64,000 nucleotides of DNA, taken from assembly GCF_031460495.1 (NCBI RefSeq), contig NZ_JAVKTS010000005.1:124001-188000 (forward strand). Direction: 5' to 3'. A program made the translations under genes and the position numbers. The DNA comes from Tissierella sp. Its GTDB lineage: Bacteria; Bacillota; Clostridia; Tissierellales; Tissierellaceae. Under the pieces are notes generated by a model, which was given only the letters and a program-made list of their open reading frames with translations, searched no databases and had not been told where the DNA came from. Below are positions 24,860 to 34,493 of this stretch, one piece after another; within the stretch, counting starts at the first letter, position 1; each line of letters begins with the position of its first letter.

Positions 24860-26566
24860 ATGCAGACTATATTTGTTGACTTAATTAATAGGGTTGGTAT
24901 GATAATGATCCTTGCATTTCTAATGTCTAGAATAAAATTAGTCAAAAGGCTTTTAGCAAAAAAGGATATTGGATTAAAGGACAAACTAATTCTATCAATA
25001 ATATTTGGGGTATTTGGCATATTTGGGACTTATATAGGAATAAATATAGATGGTGGACTAGCTAATTCCAGAGCAATTGGTGTATTCGTAGGAGGTATTC
25101 TAGGGGGGCCAATGGTTGGGATATTGGCTGGTATTATTGCAGGTACCCATAGGATGCTAATAGATATAAATGGATTAACCACTTTAGCCTGTACTACTTC
25201 TACTATTTTGACTGGTATAATGGCTGGGTCTATGAGCAAAATATATTATAAAAGTAATCAAAAATACTTAATAGCTACTGTAGGGGGAATATTAGCTGAG
25301 TCTTTACAGATGTTATTAATCTTACTTATTTCTAGACCCTTTATTGATGCCCTAGGAATAGTAAAAGTCATTGCAATTCCAATTATCATATTAAATGCTA
25401 CAGGAATATTCGTTTTTATTGCAATAATAGATAATATATTTAAAGAAGAAGAAAGAATAGCTGCTAAACAAGCTCAAGTAACCTTAAAAATAGCCAATAG
25501 ATCCTTTCCATATTTTATGAAAGGTTTCAATGAAGAAACAGCCTTACAAACATCAAAGATAGTACAAGAAATGACAGATATTGAAGTAGTCATATTTACA
25601 GATAAAGAGAGGATATTATCCTATGTAGGCTTATATGAGGACAATGAAAAAAGCAGGGGAAAGGAGATTAAGGATTTAACACAAGTGGTAATAGAAAGTG
25701 GATCTACCAGAGTATTAAATACAAAATTATCGGCTAGTAGTGAAAATAAACTAGGTTCAGCAATTATTGTTCCTCTTAAAGAAAACACTGAAACCATTGG
25801 TACCTTAACATTGTATAAAGAGAAAGAGGATTCCATTAGTCAGGTTGATTTAGAATTGGCCTTAGGATTAGGAGATTTGTTTTCAAGCCAAATAGCATTA
25901 AGCAAGTTAGAACATCAAAAGCAGCTTTTAGCAAAGGCAGAATTAAAAGCCCTCCAGTCCCAAATAAATCCACACTTTTTATTTAATTCAATTAATACTA
26001 TAGTATCATGCACTGAATTAGAGCCTAAAAAGGCCAAGGATTTATTATTGCATCTAGGGGCTTGTTTCAGAAAGAATTTGCAACAGGGGCTAGAGGAAGT
26101 AAATTTATTTGAAGAAATAGAGCACATAAAATCATATCTTGAAATTGAAAAAGCCAGATTTGGCCAAAAACTAGAGGTAATATTTGATATACCTGATAAT
26201 TTAGAATGTTACTTGCCCCCTTTAATGCTTCAACCCATAGTTGAAAATGCAATAAATCATGGGATATTTGAAAAATTAGAGGGAGGAATAGTAAAGATAA
26301 AAGCTATTGATGAAAATGAAACAACCGTCTTAAGTGTAGAGGATAACGGAGTTGGAATCAAGGAAGAAATCCTATCAAATTTATTAAATAATAATAAAAA
26401 CAATGATTCCATTGGATTGGTCAATGTAAATAATAGATTGAAAAATAAATATGGAGATAGATATGGATTAGAAATAAATAGTCAATATTATGAAGGGACA
26501 ACTGTAACAATGAAGATTCCTAAAATAAGGGAGGCTGAATATAATGTTGAGGTGTCTAGTTGTTGA
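24860..26566 (+). CDS. lytS: LytS-family sensor histidine kinase
   Basis: A 568-residue membrane kinase. Five or six N-terminal helices form the 5TMR-LYT sensor (GVFVGGILGGPMVGILAGIIAGTHRM), then a GAF domain (about 220-345), the His_kinase domain with phospho-acceptor His in LQSQINPHFLFNSINT, and an HATPase domain with NAINHGI and DNGVGI. In Staphylococcus and Bacillus LytS/LytT-type systems activate lrgAB or pftAB. ATG 24860 is used, with TAGGGAGTG upstream; GTG 24851 is possible. Its stop overlaps the response regulator start. Confidence 0.94.
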   Translation: MQTIFVDLINRVGMIMILAFLMSRIKLVKRLLAKKDIGLKDKLILSIIFGVFGIFGTYIGINIDGGLANSRAIGVFVGGILGGPMVGILAGIIAGTHRMLIDINGLTTLACTTSTILTGIMAGSMSKIYYKSNQKYLIATVGGILAESLQMLLILLISRPFIDALGIVKVIAIPIIILNATGIFVFIAIIDNIFKEEERIAAKQAQVTLKIANRSFPYFMKGFNEETALQTSKIVQEMTDIEVVIFTDKERILSYVGLYEDNEKSRGKEIKDLTQVVIESGSTRVLNTKLSASSENKLGSAIIVPLKENTETIGTLTLYKEKEDSISQVDLELALGLGDLFSSQIALSKLEHQKQLLAKAELKALQSQINPHFLFNSINTIVSCTELEPKKAKDLLLHLGACFRKNLQQGLEEVNLFEEIEHIKSYLEIEKARFGQKLEVIFDIPDNLECYLPPLMLQPIVENAINHGIFEKLEGGIVKIKAIDENETTVLSVEDNGVGIKEEILSNLLNNNKNNDSIGLVNVNNRLKNKYGDRYGLEINSQYYEGTTVTMKIPKIREAEYNVEVSSC

Positions 26567-27308
26567 TGATGAAGAATATGCAAGACAAGGATTAATTTCA
26601 TTACTAAAAGACTTTGAAGAGATAGAAGTAATTGGAGAGGCTGCCAATGGGTTTGAAGCCATAGAGAAGAATAGTGAGTTAAAGCCAGATTTAATCTTCT
26701 TAGACATTAGAATGCCTCAAATGAGTGGCTTAGAGGTTGCTGATATTATTATGAATGAGAAGAGTCCTGCCATAATCGTCTTTGTGACAGCTTATGATGA
26801 ATTTGCAGTAAAAGCTTTTCAAGTTAATGCAGTAGACTATTTATTAAAACCTATAGCAAAGCCTAGACTAAGCCAAACCATTGAAAGAATCATAGGATTT
26901 AACAGCATGGAGAATGAAGGATATTTAAAGGATGTAGAGAAAATAGTCAGTGAGTTACGGAAAAATGAAAAGTATAAGCAGTCCAAGATATATGTTCATG
27001 AGAAGGACAAGATAATAGTTGTTAATCCTTCAGAGATTGTGTATATTAGCAGCTTAGAAGGATTTGCATATATAACAACCACCAAGGGAAAATTCAAATC
27101 TCGTATAACCCTAAATAATCTTGAAGAACAATTAAGATATCCCAACTTCTTTAGAGGTCATAGAAGCTATTTAATCAATTTAAACTACATTGAAAGTATA
27201 ATTCCTTGGTACAATGCCACTTACGCAGTAGAACTAACAGGTGTAAAAGACAAAATACCAATTAGCCGAAGTAAATTAAATGAATTTAAAGATATAATGA
27301 AAATATAG
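26544..27308 (+). CDS. lytR: LytTR-family response regulator
   Basis: A 254-residue response regulator. The receiver domain (1-120) has the acidic pair VDDEEYA, phospho-acceptor Asp in LIFLDIRMPQMSG (near residue 54), Thr in VFVTAYD and Lys in YLLKPI. The C-terminal LytTR DNA-binding domain (about 150-250) includes IVYISSLEGFAYITT and FFRGHRSYLINLNYIESI. It overlaps lytS by 23 bases and is the partner of that kinase. Probable target: lrgAB. Confidence 0.95.
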   Translation: MLRCLVVDDEEYARQGLISLLKDFEEIEVIGEAANGFEAIEKNSELKPDLIFLDIRMPQMSGLEVADIIMNEKSPAIIVFVTAYDEFAVKAFQVNAVDYLLKPIAKPRLSQTIERIIGFNSMENEGYLKDVEKIVSELRKNEKYKQSKIYVHEKDKIIVVNPSEIVYISSLEGFAYITTTKGKFKSRITLNNLEEQLRYPNFFRGHRSYLINLNYIESIIPWYNATYAVELTGVKDKIPISRSKLNEFKDIMKI

Positions 27309-27343
27309 TAATGACACAAGGGGACAGTCCCTCTGTGTCATTA
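27309..27343. repeat. Palindromic GGGACAGTCCC-family repeat
   Basis: ATGACACA (27311-27318) and TGTGTCAT (27334-27341) flank a GGGGACAGTCCC core. It lies immediately after the lytR stop (27308) and may serve as a weak hairpin; there is no T run. Confidence 0.8.
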
Positions 27344-27361
27344 AGATTAAAGGAGAGTTAT

Positions 27362-28552
27362 ATGTTCAATATAATAGAAGAAGTAAAAAAAATAGAAAAT
27401 GAAATAATCAACTGGAGAAGAGAACTCCATAGAATACCTGAAATAGGCCTTAATCTGCCAAAGACTACAAAGTTTATAATGGATGAATTGGATAAGATGA
27501 AGATAGAATACCATACCTTGATCAATGGTAATGCCATAGTTGGTCTAATCAAAGGGGAAGAAAATGGAAAGACTATAGCCCTAAGAGCTGATATTGATGC
27601 TCTACCAATTAAAGAAGAAACTGGACTAGAGTTCGCATCCACTAATGGATGTATGCATGCATGTGGACATGATGGACATACTGCAATTTTATTGGGAGTA
27701 GCAAAGCTGTTAAATGAAAATAAAGACAGATGGAAAGGTAATGTAAAGCTATTGTTTCAACCTGGAGAGGAATATCCTGGTGGTGCAAAGCCTATGATAG
27801 AGGAAGGTGCTTTGGAAAACCCTGCAGTAGAGGCTGTAATGGGGCTTCATATGGGACAGTTATCGAATGATATTCCCCATGGTAAAATAGGAGTATCCTA
27901 TGGCACTATGATGGCAGCAGTGGACAAGATATCAATCAAAATAATAGGCAAGTCTGGCCATGGAGCATACCCACACCAAGCCATAGATCCAATTATACCA
28001 GCTTCAGAAATTGTCCTAGCATTACAAAGCATAGTGAGTCGTGAGATAAATCCAACAGAAGCAGCAGTAGTGTCAATTACAAGAATTCAAGGTGGGTTTA
28101 ACCAAAACATTATTCCAGATATAGTAGAACTAGAAGGATCAGTAAGGACAGTAAAGGAAGATACTAGACATAGAATAGCTAAGAGAATAGAAGAAATAGT
28201 AAAAGGTATAAGTGTATCACATAATGTCAAATATGAAATTGACTATGAATATTGCTACCCAGCATTAAAAAACTCAGAGGACTTTACAAAAGAGTTTGTA
28301 GAGTCAGCAAAGAAGATCATAAGTGAGGGAGATATTATAGAAATGAAAGCACCTGTAATGGGTTCAGAGGATATGTCCTTTTTCCTTCGAGAAGTACCAG
28401 GCACATTTTTCTATCTAAGTAACATTGGAGAAATAGACGGACAATCCTACCCACATCATAATTCGAAATTTGATATAGATGAAAAAGAACTGTGGAAAGG
28501 CACAGCTCTTATAGTGCAGGGAGCAATAGATTGGTTTTATAAGATAAAATAA
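27362..28552 (+). CDS. M20 family amidohydrolase (HipO/N-acyl-amino-acid hydrolase-like)
   Basis: A 396-residue metallopeptidase of the M20D group. The metal-binding motifs are ALRADIDALPIKEETGLEF, MHACGHDGHTA (Cys/His/His), QPGEEYPGGAK (catalytic Glu) and GSEDMSFF near the end; the dimerisation domain starts near residue 185. Such enzymes remove acyl groups from N-acyl amino acids. ATG 27362 follows AAGGAGAG; the frame is open through the repeat upstream but without a ribosome site. It is downstream of lytSR and might share their transcript. Confidence 0.92.
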   Translation: MFNIIEEVKKIENEIINWRRELHRIPEIGLNLPKTTKFIMDELDKMKIEYHTLINGNAIVGLIKGEENGKTIALRADIDALPIKEETGLEFASTNGCMHACGHDGHTAILLGVAKLLNENKDRWKGNVKLLFQPGEEYPGGAKPMIEEGALENPAVEAVMGLHMGQLSNDIPHGKIGVSYGTMMAAVDKISIKIIGKSGHGAYPHQAIDPIIPASEIVLALQSIVSREINPTEAAVVSITRIQGGFNQNIIPDIVELEGSVRTVKEDTRHRIAKRIEEIVKGISVSHNVKYEIDYEYCYPALKNSEDFTKEFVESAKKIISEGDIIEMKAPVMGSEDMSFFLREVPGTFFYLSNIGEIDGQSYPHHNSKFDIDEKELWKGTALIVQGAIDWFYKIK

Positions 28553-28584
28553 TATCACTATAACAATAGGGGTGTAAGCAAAAG

Positions 28585-29781
28585 ATGAAAATGAAATATA
28601 GACTAATGCTGACATACGGATTGCTAGTTGCACTATCATTTATAATTGTCTTGGGGAACTTGTTAATTTTTAGAACCATGGAGAGTGATTCAAGCTTTGT
28701 AAACTACTCTGGAAAATTACGGGCAACAAGTTATAAAATGGCTCAACTATCCAATGTAATAATCAATGAGAAAGATAAAATAATAAAAGATGAATTAGAA
28801 AAAAGCATTCAATATTTTGATTCATTATTGACTAGCTTATATGATGGAAACCCCACCCTTGGAATGTCAAAACTAACTCACAAAGCTACCATAGAAAAAA
28901 TGGAACATATAAAAACACTTTGGGATACTAGGTATAAAATAGCATATTCTTCAATTCTAAAGGATGAAGATACAAGTAGTCTAAGAATAATTAACGAAGA
29001 AGTTGGTATCTATGTTGATTTCATAGATAAAATGGTTACATCTTATTCTGAAAATGCAAGATTAAAAGTGACTCGCTCAAAATCCATAAATGGATTTATA
29101 AGTATTATTACAATAGTGGCAGCATTTTTATCCTTTAACTTTATAAATAATGGAATTAGAAAGCCGTTTGATTTGCTTATGAAGAATTTAAAGGAATTGT
29201 CTTTTGCAGATGCTGATTTAGCCAAAAAAATTGAAGCTATAAGTAACAATGAGATTGGCGTAATGGAAGGTTATTTCAATGAACTTATTTATGATTCTCT
29301 AACAAGGGTATATAACAGAAGGTCTGGATTATCTAAATTAAATCGTATGTTTCAGTATGATGATAGAAGACAATTTACTATTAGCTTATGTTTTATAGAT
29401 ATCAATGGCTTAAAGCAAGTTAACGATGTACTAGGGCATAAATATGGTGATGAGCTAATTGTTTCGTCTGTGGATATAATAAAAAACTCCATAAGAGAGC
29501 ATGATTTCATTATAAGATTAGGTGGAGATGAATTTTTAGTTGTTTTTAATGGTATAAATGAGAATACTGCTGAAACTGTATGGTCAAGAATTGTTCAAGC
29601 TTATGATAAAATAAACCGAGAAGAAGGTAGACCTTATCTAATTAGTGTTAGTCATGGAATTGTAGAATATAATAACAAGCAAAAATCTGAGTTAGACAAT
29701 CTAATAAAAGAAGCTGATGAAAAAATGTATTTAGAAAAACGAAAAATTAAAGAAGAGTTAAAGATAAATGTAATAAGATAG
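28585..29781 (+). CDS. Membrane-bound diguanylate cyclase (GGDEF)
   Basis: A 398-residue signalling protein. TM1 is at about residues 8-28; the extracytoplasmic region (30-165) resembles PilJ/NarX-type sensor domains (NYSGKLRATSYKMAQL, a P-box-like motif); TM2 at about 168-187; a HAMP-like linker; then a GGDEF domain (about 240-390) with YNRRSGL, CFIDINGLKQVND and the intact active site RLGGDEF. It should make cyclic di-GMP from two GTP. The ligand of the sensor is unknown. No EAL domain. Confidence 0.92.
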   Translation: MKMKYRLMLTYGLLVALSFIIVLGNLLIFRTMESDSSFVNYSGKLRATSYKMAQLSNVIINEKDKIIKDELEKSIQYFDSLLTSLYDGNPTLGMSKLTHKATIEKMEHIKTLWDTRYKIAYSSILKDEDTSSLRIINEEVGIYVDFIDKMVTSYSENARLKVTRSKSINGFISIITIVAAFLSFNFINNGIRKPFDLLMKNLKELSFADADLAKKIEAISNNEIGVMEGYFNELIYDSLTRVYNRRSGLSKLNRMFQYDDRRQFTISLCFIDINGLKQVNDVLGHKYGDELIVSSVDIIKNSIREHDFIIRLGGDEFLVVFNGINENTAETVWSRIVQAYDKINREEGRPYLISVSHGIVEYNNKQKSELDNLIKEADEKMYLEKRKIKEELKINVIR

Positions 29782-29861
29782 TGATGATACAAGGGGATAG
29801 ACGGCTCTCTAAATTATTAAAGAATTATCGAAAAATCTAGCAGGCATAATTAAGGACAAAT

Positions 29862-29889
29862 GACGCAGAGGGACAGCTCCTTCTGCGTC
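29862..29889. repeat. Palindromic GACGCAGAGGGACAG repeat
   Basis: GACGCAGA (29862-29869) and TCTGCGTC (29882-29889) around GGGACAGCTCC. It is a member of the same palindrome family; a degraded partial copy (ACAAGGGGATAGACGGCTCT) lies at about 29789-29808. No gene is seen between 29782 and 29965. Confidence 0.75.
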
Positions 29890-29965
29890 TCCTATACTTC
29901 TAGAGTTATTTGCCATAAAAAATACAACAGAAATTCAAAAAATTCAAAAGACAAAAGAAATAATT

Positions 29966-31777
29966 CTATTTATTTACTAATACATTAAATAATCTGTATA
30001 TTGTCATATAAGCCTGTTCACGATTGTAGCTGTCTGTTGGAGCAAAAACATTACCAGACTTACCAGTCATAATTTCTAGACCTGCTACATAATCTACAGC
30101 TTCTTTAGCATAATTAGCTATATCTTTACTGTCATTAAAACCTTTGCCCTCAGATACAGATTCTTGTCCGAAATACTTAGCAGTACGCATCAACAAAGCT
30201 GCAGCTTCTTGACGAGTAATAGTGTCATATGGCGCAAACTTTCCTTCACTTTTACCATTGATGATCCCTAGGGCCTGTGCAGCAATAACATTTGTATTAG
30301 TGGTATCCTCAAAAGGATATTTGCTTACTAATTCGTATAGTGTTTTTCCTGTTTTTTCTTTGAGAATTTCATTAATATCTTTTTCTGCGACTTCCTCGAT
30401 GGCTTTAACTACCAATGCAGCGAAATCAACACGGGTTATATCAGCCCTATACATATTCTGCAGATTATTAGGAACTAAATTATTCTTGATTGCTAAGGTG
30501 ACTTCTTCTAAAGCCCAACTATCCATTTCATTTGCTGTTGGTAGAGATGGAGTAAATTTTATTTCCCCTAATCCGTATTTGCCATTTTCTTCGAATATAA
30601 CATATCGTCCTGGACTATATACTATATATCTGATGCTACCATCATCGTAAAATCCACTTTCAACAAAATAAGTATCTACTGGAAGTTTTTCCGCTCCAAC
30701 GATCTTTTTACCATACTTATCTATACAAAATGCACTATCTCCAACGCGAGCTACAGCTATTCCATTGTTGAAAAGAGAGACATCGTCAAATTGTGGTGCT
30801 ATTACTTCGTTTCCATTTATATCAATAAACCCAAATTTACCATCTCTAGAAAAAGCAGCAACTCCTTCATCAAATACCCGTAAATTATCATAAATGAATG
30901 GAAGTACAGTTTTGCCACTTATATCTATAGCCCCCCATTTGCCATTAGAATCTTGTACACTAGCTAATGTGTTATCATTAAAAATCTTGTATTCAGAATA
31001 TAGGTTTTTAACATAAAAATTAGAATATATTGTATCTGATAAAAAATTTCCATTAATGTCCATGATTTTCCAATGATACTGACCTAGGTTCTGATCATAA
31101 AAGCATACAAAGGCCATTCCTTGATTAAAAGGACGTACATCTGCAAAGTTCTTATCTTCAAATAATATTTCCCCGGTTTTTTGATCTATATATCCTATAA
31201 AATCCGTTCCTTCGGCATATACAGCAACAACACCCTCGGTAGGTTGATGTATTTGACCAAGTTGTGTATTTGCAAACATCATTTTGCCATCAGTGCCAAA
31301 TGTTGCATCCCATCCCACTGCTCTCATTGTTAATGCTCCATTATATAGATATTGACTAGTCTGTTCAAAAGAAAAATATTCTTCATAATAAATAGTACTA
31401 AATTGTGAACCATCATCGTATAGAAGTGGGGTACTCTTTCCTTCTTTGTCAATAAGCCCCCAAGATATCGCTGAATATTCATCATATCCATCATCTTTGG
31501 TTCCTATCATACCAACTAAAGCTTTATTCTCTGAGAAGGAATAGGCAATATCATATTTAAACTCTAGGACTGTCTTACCAGTTTTATCAATATAGCCCCA
31601 TTTTCCATCTTTCATAACTGCAGCTAATCCTTCTGAGAAATTTCGAGCATAATCATATATAGGATCAATAATCTTAGAATATGAAAACTCATTAGCGTAT
31701 ACCTCTCTAGGAATCATTGTAAAAATTAACATTAGTGATAGTATAAAGGTAAGAACCTTTTTAGAAATACTCTTCAT
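29966..31777 (-). CDS. Exported WG-repeat protein with C-terminal SLH domains
   Basis: A 603-residue surface protein. A signal peptide (about residues 5-28, LTFILSLMLIFTMIPREVYA) is followed by at least six WG repeats (about 35-400; for example DGKWGYIDKTGKTVLEFKY, NGKWGAIDISGKTVLPFIY and DGKFGFIDINGNEV), then two to three SLH repeats (about 420-603; TRVDFAALVVKAIEEV, TRQEAAALLMRTAKYFG). WG repeats are beta-strand modules of unknown role; SLH anchors to the wall. The start at 31777 follows AGGAGGTC; the frame opens further upstream without a site. A -10 box (TACAAT, minus strand near 31855) lies upstream. Confidence 0.9.
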   Translation of the reverse strand: MKSISKKVLTFILSLMLIFTMIPREVYANEFSYSKIIDPIYDYARNFSEGLAAVMKDGKWGYIDKTGKTVLEFKYDIAYSFSENKALVGMIGTKDDGYDEYSAISWGLIDKEGKSTPLLYDDGSQFSTIYYEEYFSFEQTSQYLYNGALTMRAVGWDATFGTDGKMMFANTQLGQIHQPTEGVVAVYAEGTDFIGYIDQKTGEILFEDKNFADVRPFNQGMAFVCFYDQNLGQYHWKIMDINGNFLSDTIYSNFYVKNLYSEYKIFNDNTLASVQDSNGKWGAIDISGKTVLPFIYDNLRVFDEGVAAFSRDGKFGFIDINGNEVIAPQFDDVSLFNNGIAVARVGDSAFCIDKYGKKIVGAEKLPVDTYFVESGFYDDGSIRYIVYSPGRYVIFEENGKYGLGEIKFTPSLPTANEMDSWALEEVTLAIKNNLVPNNLQNMYRADITRVDFAALVVKAIEEVAEKDINEILKEKTGKTLYELVSKYPFEDTTNTNVIAAQALGIINGKSEGKFAPYDTITRQEAAALLMRTAKYFGQESVSEGKGFNDSKDIANYAKEAVDYVAGLEIMTGKSGNVFAPTDSYNREQAYMTIYRLFNVLVNK

Positions 31778-31935
31778 TTTTGACCTCCTAATAGTTTGTG
31801 GTTTAATTAACTTCTTAATAATCAAGTTTAATTTAAGCAAATACCTCCCCTGTCATATTGTACCATAATTTTCCGCATAGGCAATATAAAGGCATTGGAA
31901 GGGGACGGGCTACTCTGTTTCTGAATAAAACTAAA

Positions 31936-31966
31936 AAAGATCAACTAATGTTGGTCTTTTTATTTT
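31936..31966 (+). terminator. Duplicated hairpin/terminator sequence, copy 1
   Basis: AAAGATCAAC, TAAT loop, GTTGGTCTTT, then TTATTTT. The 31-base sequence is identical to 39953-39983. No + strand gene ends here, so this copy is an orphan terminator in front of the gene at 32020. Confidence 0.75.
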
Positions 31967-31978
31967 ACCTTAATATAG

Positions 31979-31984
31979 TATAAT
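31979..31984 (+). promoter_or_regulatory. Likely -10 box for the transposase-like gene
   Basis: TATAAT at 31979-31984, about 36 bases before the proposed start. No good -35 is visible because the terminator hairpin occupies that place. Confidence 0.45.
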
Positions 31985-32019
31985 AGTGGTAATAGGATAA
32001 AATGGAGTGGATTACTAAT

Positions 32020-33084
32020 ATGAAGTTCAAGGAGTTTAATGCTCATAATAAATATATGATATTAAAGCATGGCTTAAAAGAGAATAATATTACTCGAACC
32101 TGTGAATTGTTTGGAATTTCTAGGACAAGCTTTTATAACTGGCAAAGAACCTATCAGAAGCGTGGTATGATTGGTCTAGAGATAAAAGAACCACGAAAGC
32201 CTGAAATGCCCAATAAAGTCAGTAAAGTCATTGAACAAGAAATATTGTCTTATGTGGCAAATTATCCTGATGATGGACCTAAGAGGATTTACTATGAGTT
32301 AAGAGCTGAAGGTATTGATATTGGAGAGACTGGTATTTATAATGTCCTAAAGCGTCATGATTTAACATTAAAATCTCAAAGGATTTTATATTCTAAAAAT
32401 AAAGAACTTCATATAAAAACCAATAAAAGAGATAATAAAGAAATCCTTGGCTTTATCAATAAACAGGATCCTTATCCGGGCTACTTAGTCCTTCAGCAAA
32501 TTGATTTTATGGGTACCTTTAGTGGAATAGGCAAAATATATCAATATAGTTTTTACGATACTGCCTCAAAATGGGTAGCAGTGAAATTGTACAATAAGAA
32601 GCAGGATATGGATGTATGGAATTATTTTGAGAGCAAATTAGTATATTTGTTGAAGATATTTAACTTAAGTATTGAGAATTTAGTCACTAATAGAAAAAAG
32701 GAATTTTTACCTTACTTTGTCAAGGTTAGTAATTATAAGGAGATCATAGAAGAGCTTAATATAAATCATATATTTATTTCCTCCGAAGATAATAATGTAT
32801 TAGAAGAAATGATGATATTTAATGAGTTTTTAGTTACAGAATTCTATAATAAAATTGAATCAAATAATGGGACCAATTCCTTTGAAAAAATTGAACGGGA
32901 GCTTAATAAGTTTATAAGAGAGTATAATTTTTTTAATGTAATACCAAGTGGTAATAATGCAGGAAAGACACCTGTTGAAATAATACTTCAGCAAGCATCA
33001 CAGAATAATGTGGATTTAGATACATTGCCACTTTGGATTTTAGCACTTCTAAACCATTCAAAGAGGGGTGGTAAAGATGAATAA
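32020..33084 (+). CDS. HTH / integrase-core protein, probably a domesticated transposase
   Basis: About 354 residues. The N-terminal HTH (about 10-60, ITRTCELFGISRTSFYNWQRTYQKRGMIGL) and second HTH-like region (PKRIYYELRAEGIDIGETGIYNVLKRHDL) match IS3/IS481 transposases. The RNase H-like core follows: QIDFMG offers the first Asp, but the second acidic position reads LVTNRKKEFL where active enzymes have TDNGxEF, and the third region reads EDNNVLEEMM. The DDE triad looks broken. No terminal inverted repeats are seen, and the stop overlaps the next gene. ATG 32020 follows GGAGTGG. It is probably a co-opted DNA-binding protein rather than a live element. Confidence 0.75.
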   Translation: MKFKEFNAHNKYMILKHGLKENNITRTCELFGISRTSFYNWQRTYQKRGMIGLEIKEPRKPEMPNKVSKVIEQEILSYVANYPDDGPKRIYYELRAEGIDIGETGIYNVLKRHDLTLKSQRILYSKNKELHIKTNKRDNKEILGFINKQDPYPGYLVLQQIDFMGTFSGIGKIYQYSFYDTASKWVAVKLYNKKQDMDVWNYFESKLVYLLKIFNLSIENLVTNRKKEFLPYFVKVSNYKEIIEELNINHIFISSEDNNVLEEMMIFNEFLVTEFYNKIESNNGTNSFEKIERELNKFIREYNFFNVIPSGNNAGKTPVEIILQQASQNNVDLDTLPLWILALLNHSKRGGKDE

Positions 33085-34327
33085 AGAAGACTGTAAAGTG
33101 GCAGTAATAGGTGGAGGACTTTCAGGGCTTGTCATAGCTGAAGGATTACAAAAACGAGGATATAAAAATGTCACTGTTTTTGAAAAGGAGGAAAGGCTAG
33201 GTGGCAAACTATATACTATCTGGCATAACGGAAAATCCCATGAGCTTGGAGCAATCTTTGGCTTACCATCTCAACCATATCTTAAGGAATTGATGAAAAG
33301 ATTAAATATTAAAGCAGATGGTCCAAAATTATCACGCATAAATTATAATAATAAAGGTCAAAGAATTATGCCTATAGCAAAGGAACAATTGGCAGAATTT
33401 GTGGATGAAATGGATCGATTTCCAGATATATTAGAGATGTATAAATCCCTTAGAAAATCAAATATTGAAAATATCGAACCTGCACTAATGCTATCTTTTT
33501 CAAAATGGTGTGATATACATGAATTTAGAATTTTAAAGACTATTTATACCCAATATTTTACCATCTTTGGATTAGGTAATATTGATGAAGTTCCAGCTTT
33601 ATATGTACTTAGGATTCTAAACTATAATCGCTTAATGTCCTTTATGGAATTACCAGAGTTTGTTACATGGAAGAAAGGGGTTTCTTCTTTGGCAGAAGCT
33701 TTAAGACAGGAAATCAAAGACATTAGACTAGGTCAAAGAGTAATGGATATTTCCATAAGTCAGAGTCAAAGCCTTTTGGTAAAAACTCAATATGAAGTAT
33801 TGGAATATAATAAAGTTATCATTACTGCTCCCTTAGATCAATTTTCAAATCTTAATTTCTGGGATGAGAATATAAAGGAACATTTAAGCAGTATAAAATA
33901 TCAATCATTCAATGTTTATGCATTCATAGCTGATAAAATCCCTAAAGGTTGTGGCTGTTTGCTAGAAAACTTAGTATCTAATCAAGGCCATATTATCATA
34001 TGGAACTCTAGATGGGATGAAGATAAGTGCAAAGGAATGGTAATGCTTTACTCATATGATAATCCTGATAATTTAGGAGTATCTTCTTTAGACATTATTA
34101 AAGATGATTTATTGAAATTAGGTGTAAAAGATCCTATACTTTATCAGGCAAAAAACTGGCAGCACAGTCCCTATGTCGATACTATTTCCTTAGAAAATGG
34201 GTTTTATAATAAAATGGAAGAAATACAGGGAAAAGACAATGTGTTTTTAGCTGGGGAAATCATGAGTACCCTCTCCTTGGAAAACTGCATTCGATATTCT
34301 ACAGATTTGTTAAATAGATTCTTTTAG
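33077..34327 (+). CDS. FAD-dependent amine oxidase / protoporphyrinogen oxidase-like flavoprotein
   Basis: A 416-residue flavoprotein. The Rossmann motif VIGGGLSGLVIAEGLQKRGYKNVTVFEKEERLGGK (residues about 9-43) is that of NAD(P)/FAD amine-oxidase and phytoene-desaturase-like enzymes. The C-terminus has FLAGEIMSTLSLENCIRYS, the usual second FAD contact. ATG 33077 follows AGGGGTGG and overlaps the stop of the transposase-like gene by 8 bases, so translation of the two is coupled. Substrate unknown; no haem biosynthesis genes are nearby. Confidence 0.86.
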   Translation: MNKEDCKVAVIGGGLSGLVIAEGLQKRGYKNVTVFEKEERLGGKLYTIWHNGKSHELGAIFGLPSQPYLKELMKRLNIKADGPKLSRINYNNKGQRIMPIAKEQLAEFVDEMDRFPDILEMYKSLRKSNIENIEPALMLSFSKWCDIHEFRILKTIYTQYFTIFGLGNIDEVPALYVLRILNYNRLMSFMELPEFVTWKKGVSSLAEALRQEIKDIRLGQRVMDISISQSQSLLVKTQYEVLEYNKVIITAPLDQFSNLNFWDENIKEHLSSIKYQSFNVYAFIADKIPKGCGCLLENLVSNQGHIIIWNSRWDEDKCKGMVMLYSYDNPDNLGVSSLDIIKDDLLKLGVKDPILYQAKNWQHSPYVDTISLENGFYNKMEEIQGKDNVFLAGEIMSTLSLENCIRYSTDLLNRFF

Positions 34328-34348
34328 TGAATTTAATAATATTAATGA

Positions 34349-34387
34349 AAATCTCCTTAAGCCATAGAAGCTTAAGGAGATTTTTTG
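34349..34387 (+). terminator. Terminator after the flavoprotein
   Basis: Perfect 14-bp stem AAATCTCCTTAAGC / GCTTAAGGAGATTT, loop CATAGAA, followed by TTTG. Confidence 0.93.
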
Positions 34388-34493
34388 TTTTATAACGGAT
34401 AGGAAAATTCTACTCTTGTGTTTTATATATTTTTGAACTTTCCGTCAATGAGTTTCAAGAAGAGTTACCTTAACGCTTCTTTAGAAGCTCTTC

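Noticed and set aside
27311-27361. N-terminal extension of the M20 amidohydrolase
   Set aside because: It would translate the palindromic repeat; AAGGAGAG and ATG 27362 give the normal family start.
32002-33084. Active insertion sequence
   Set aside because: No terminal inverted repeats or target duplications are seen, the second catalytic Asp appears to be lost, and the gene overlaps a flavoprotein gene.
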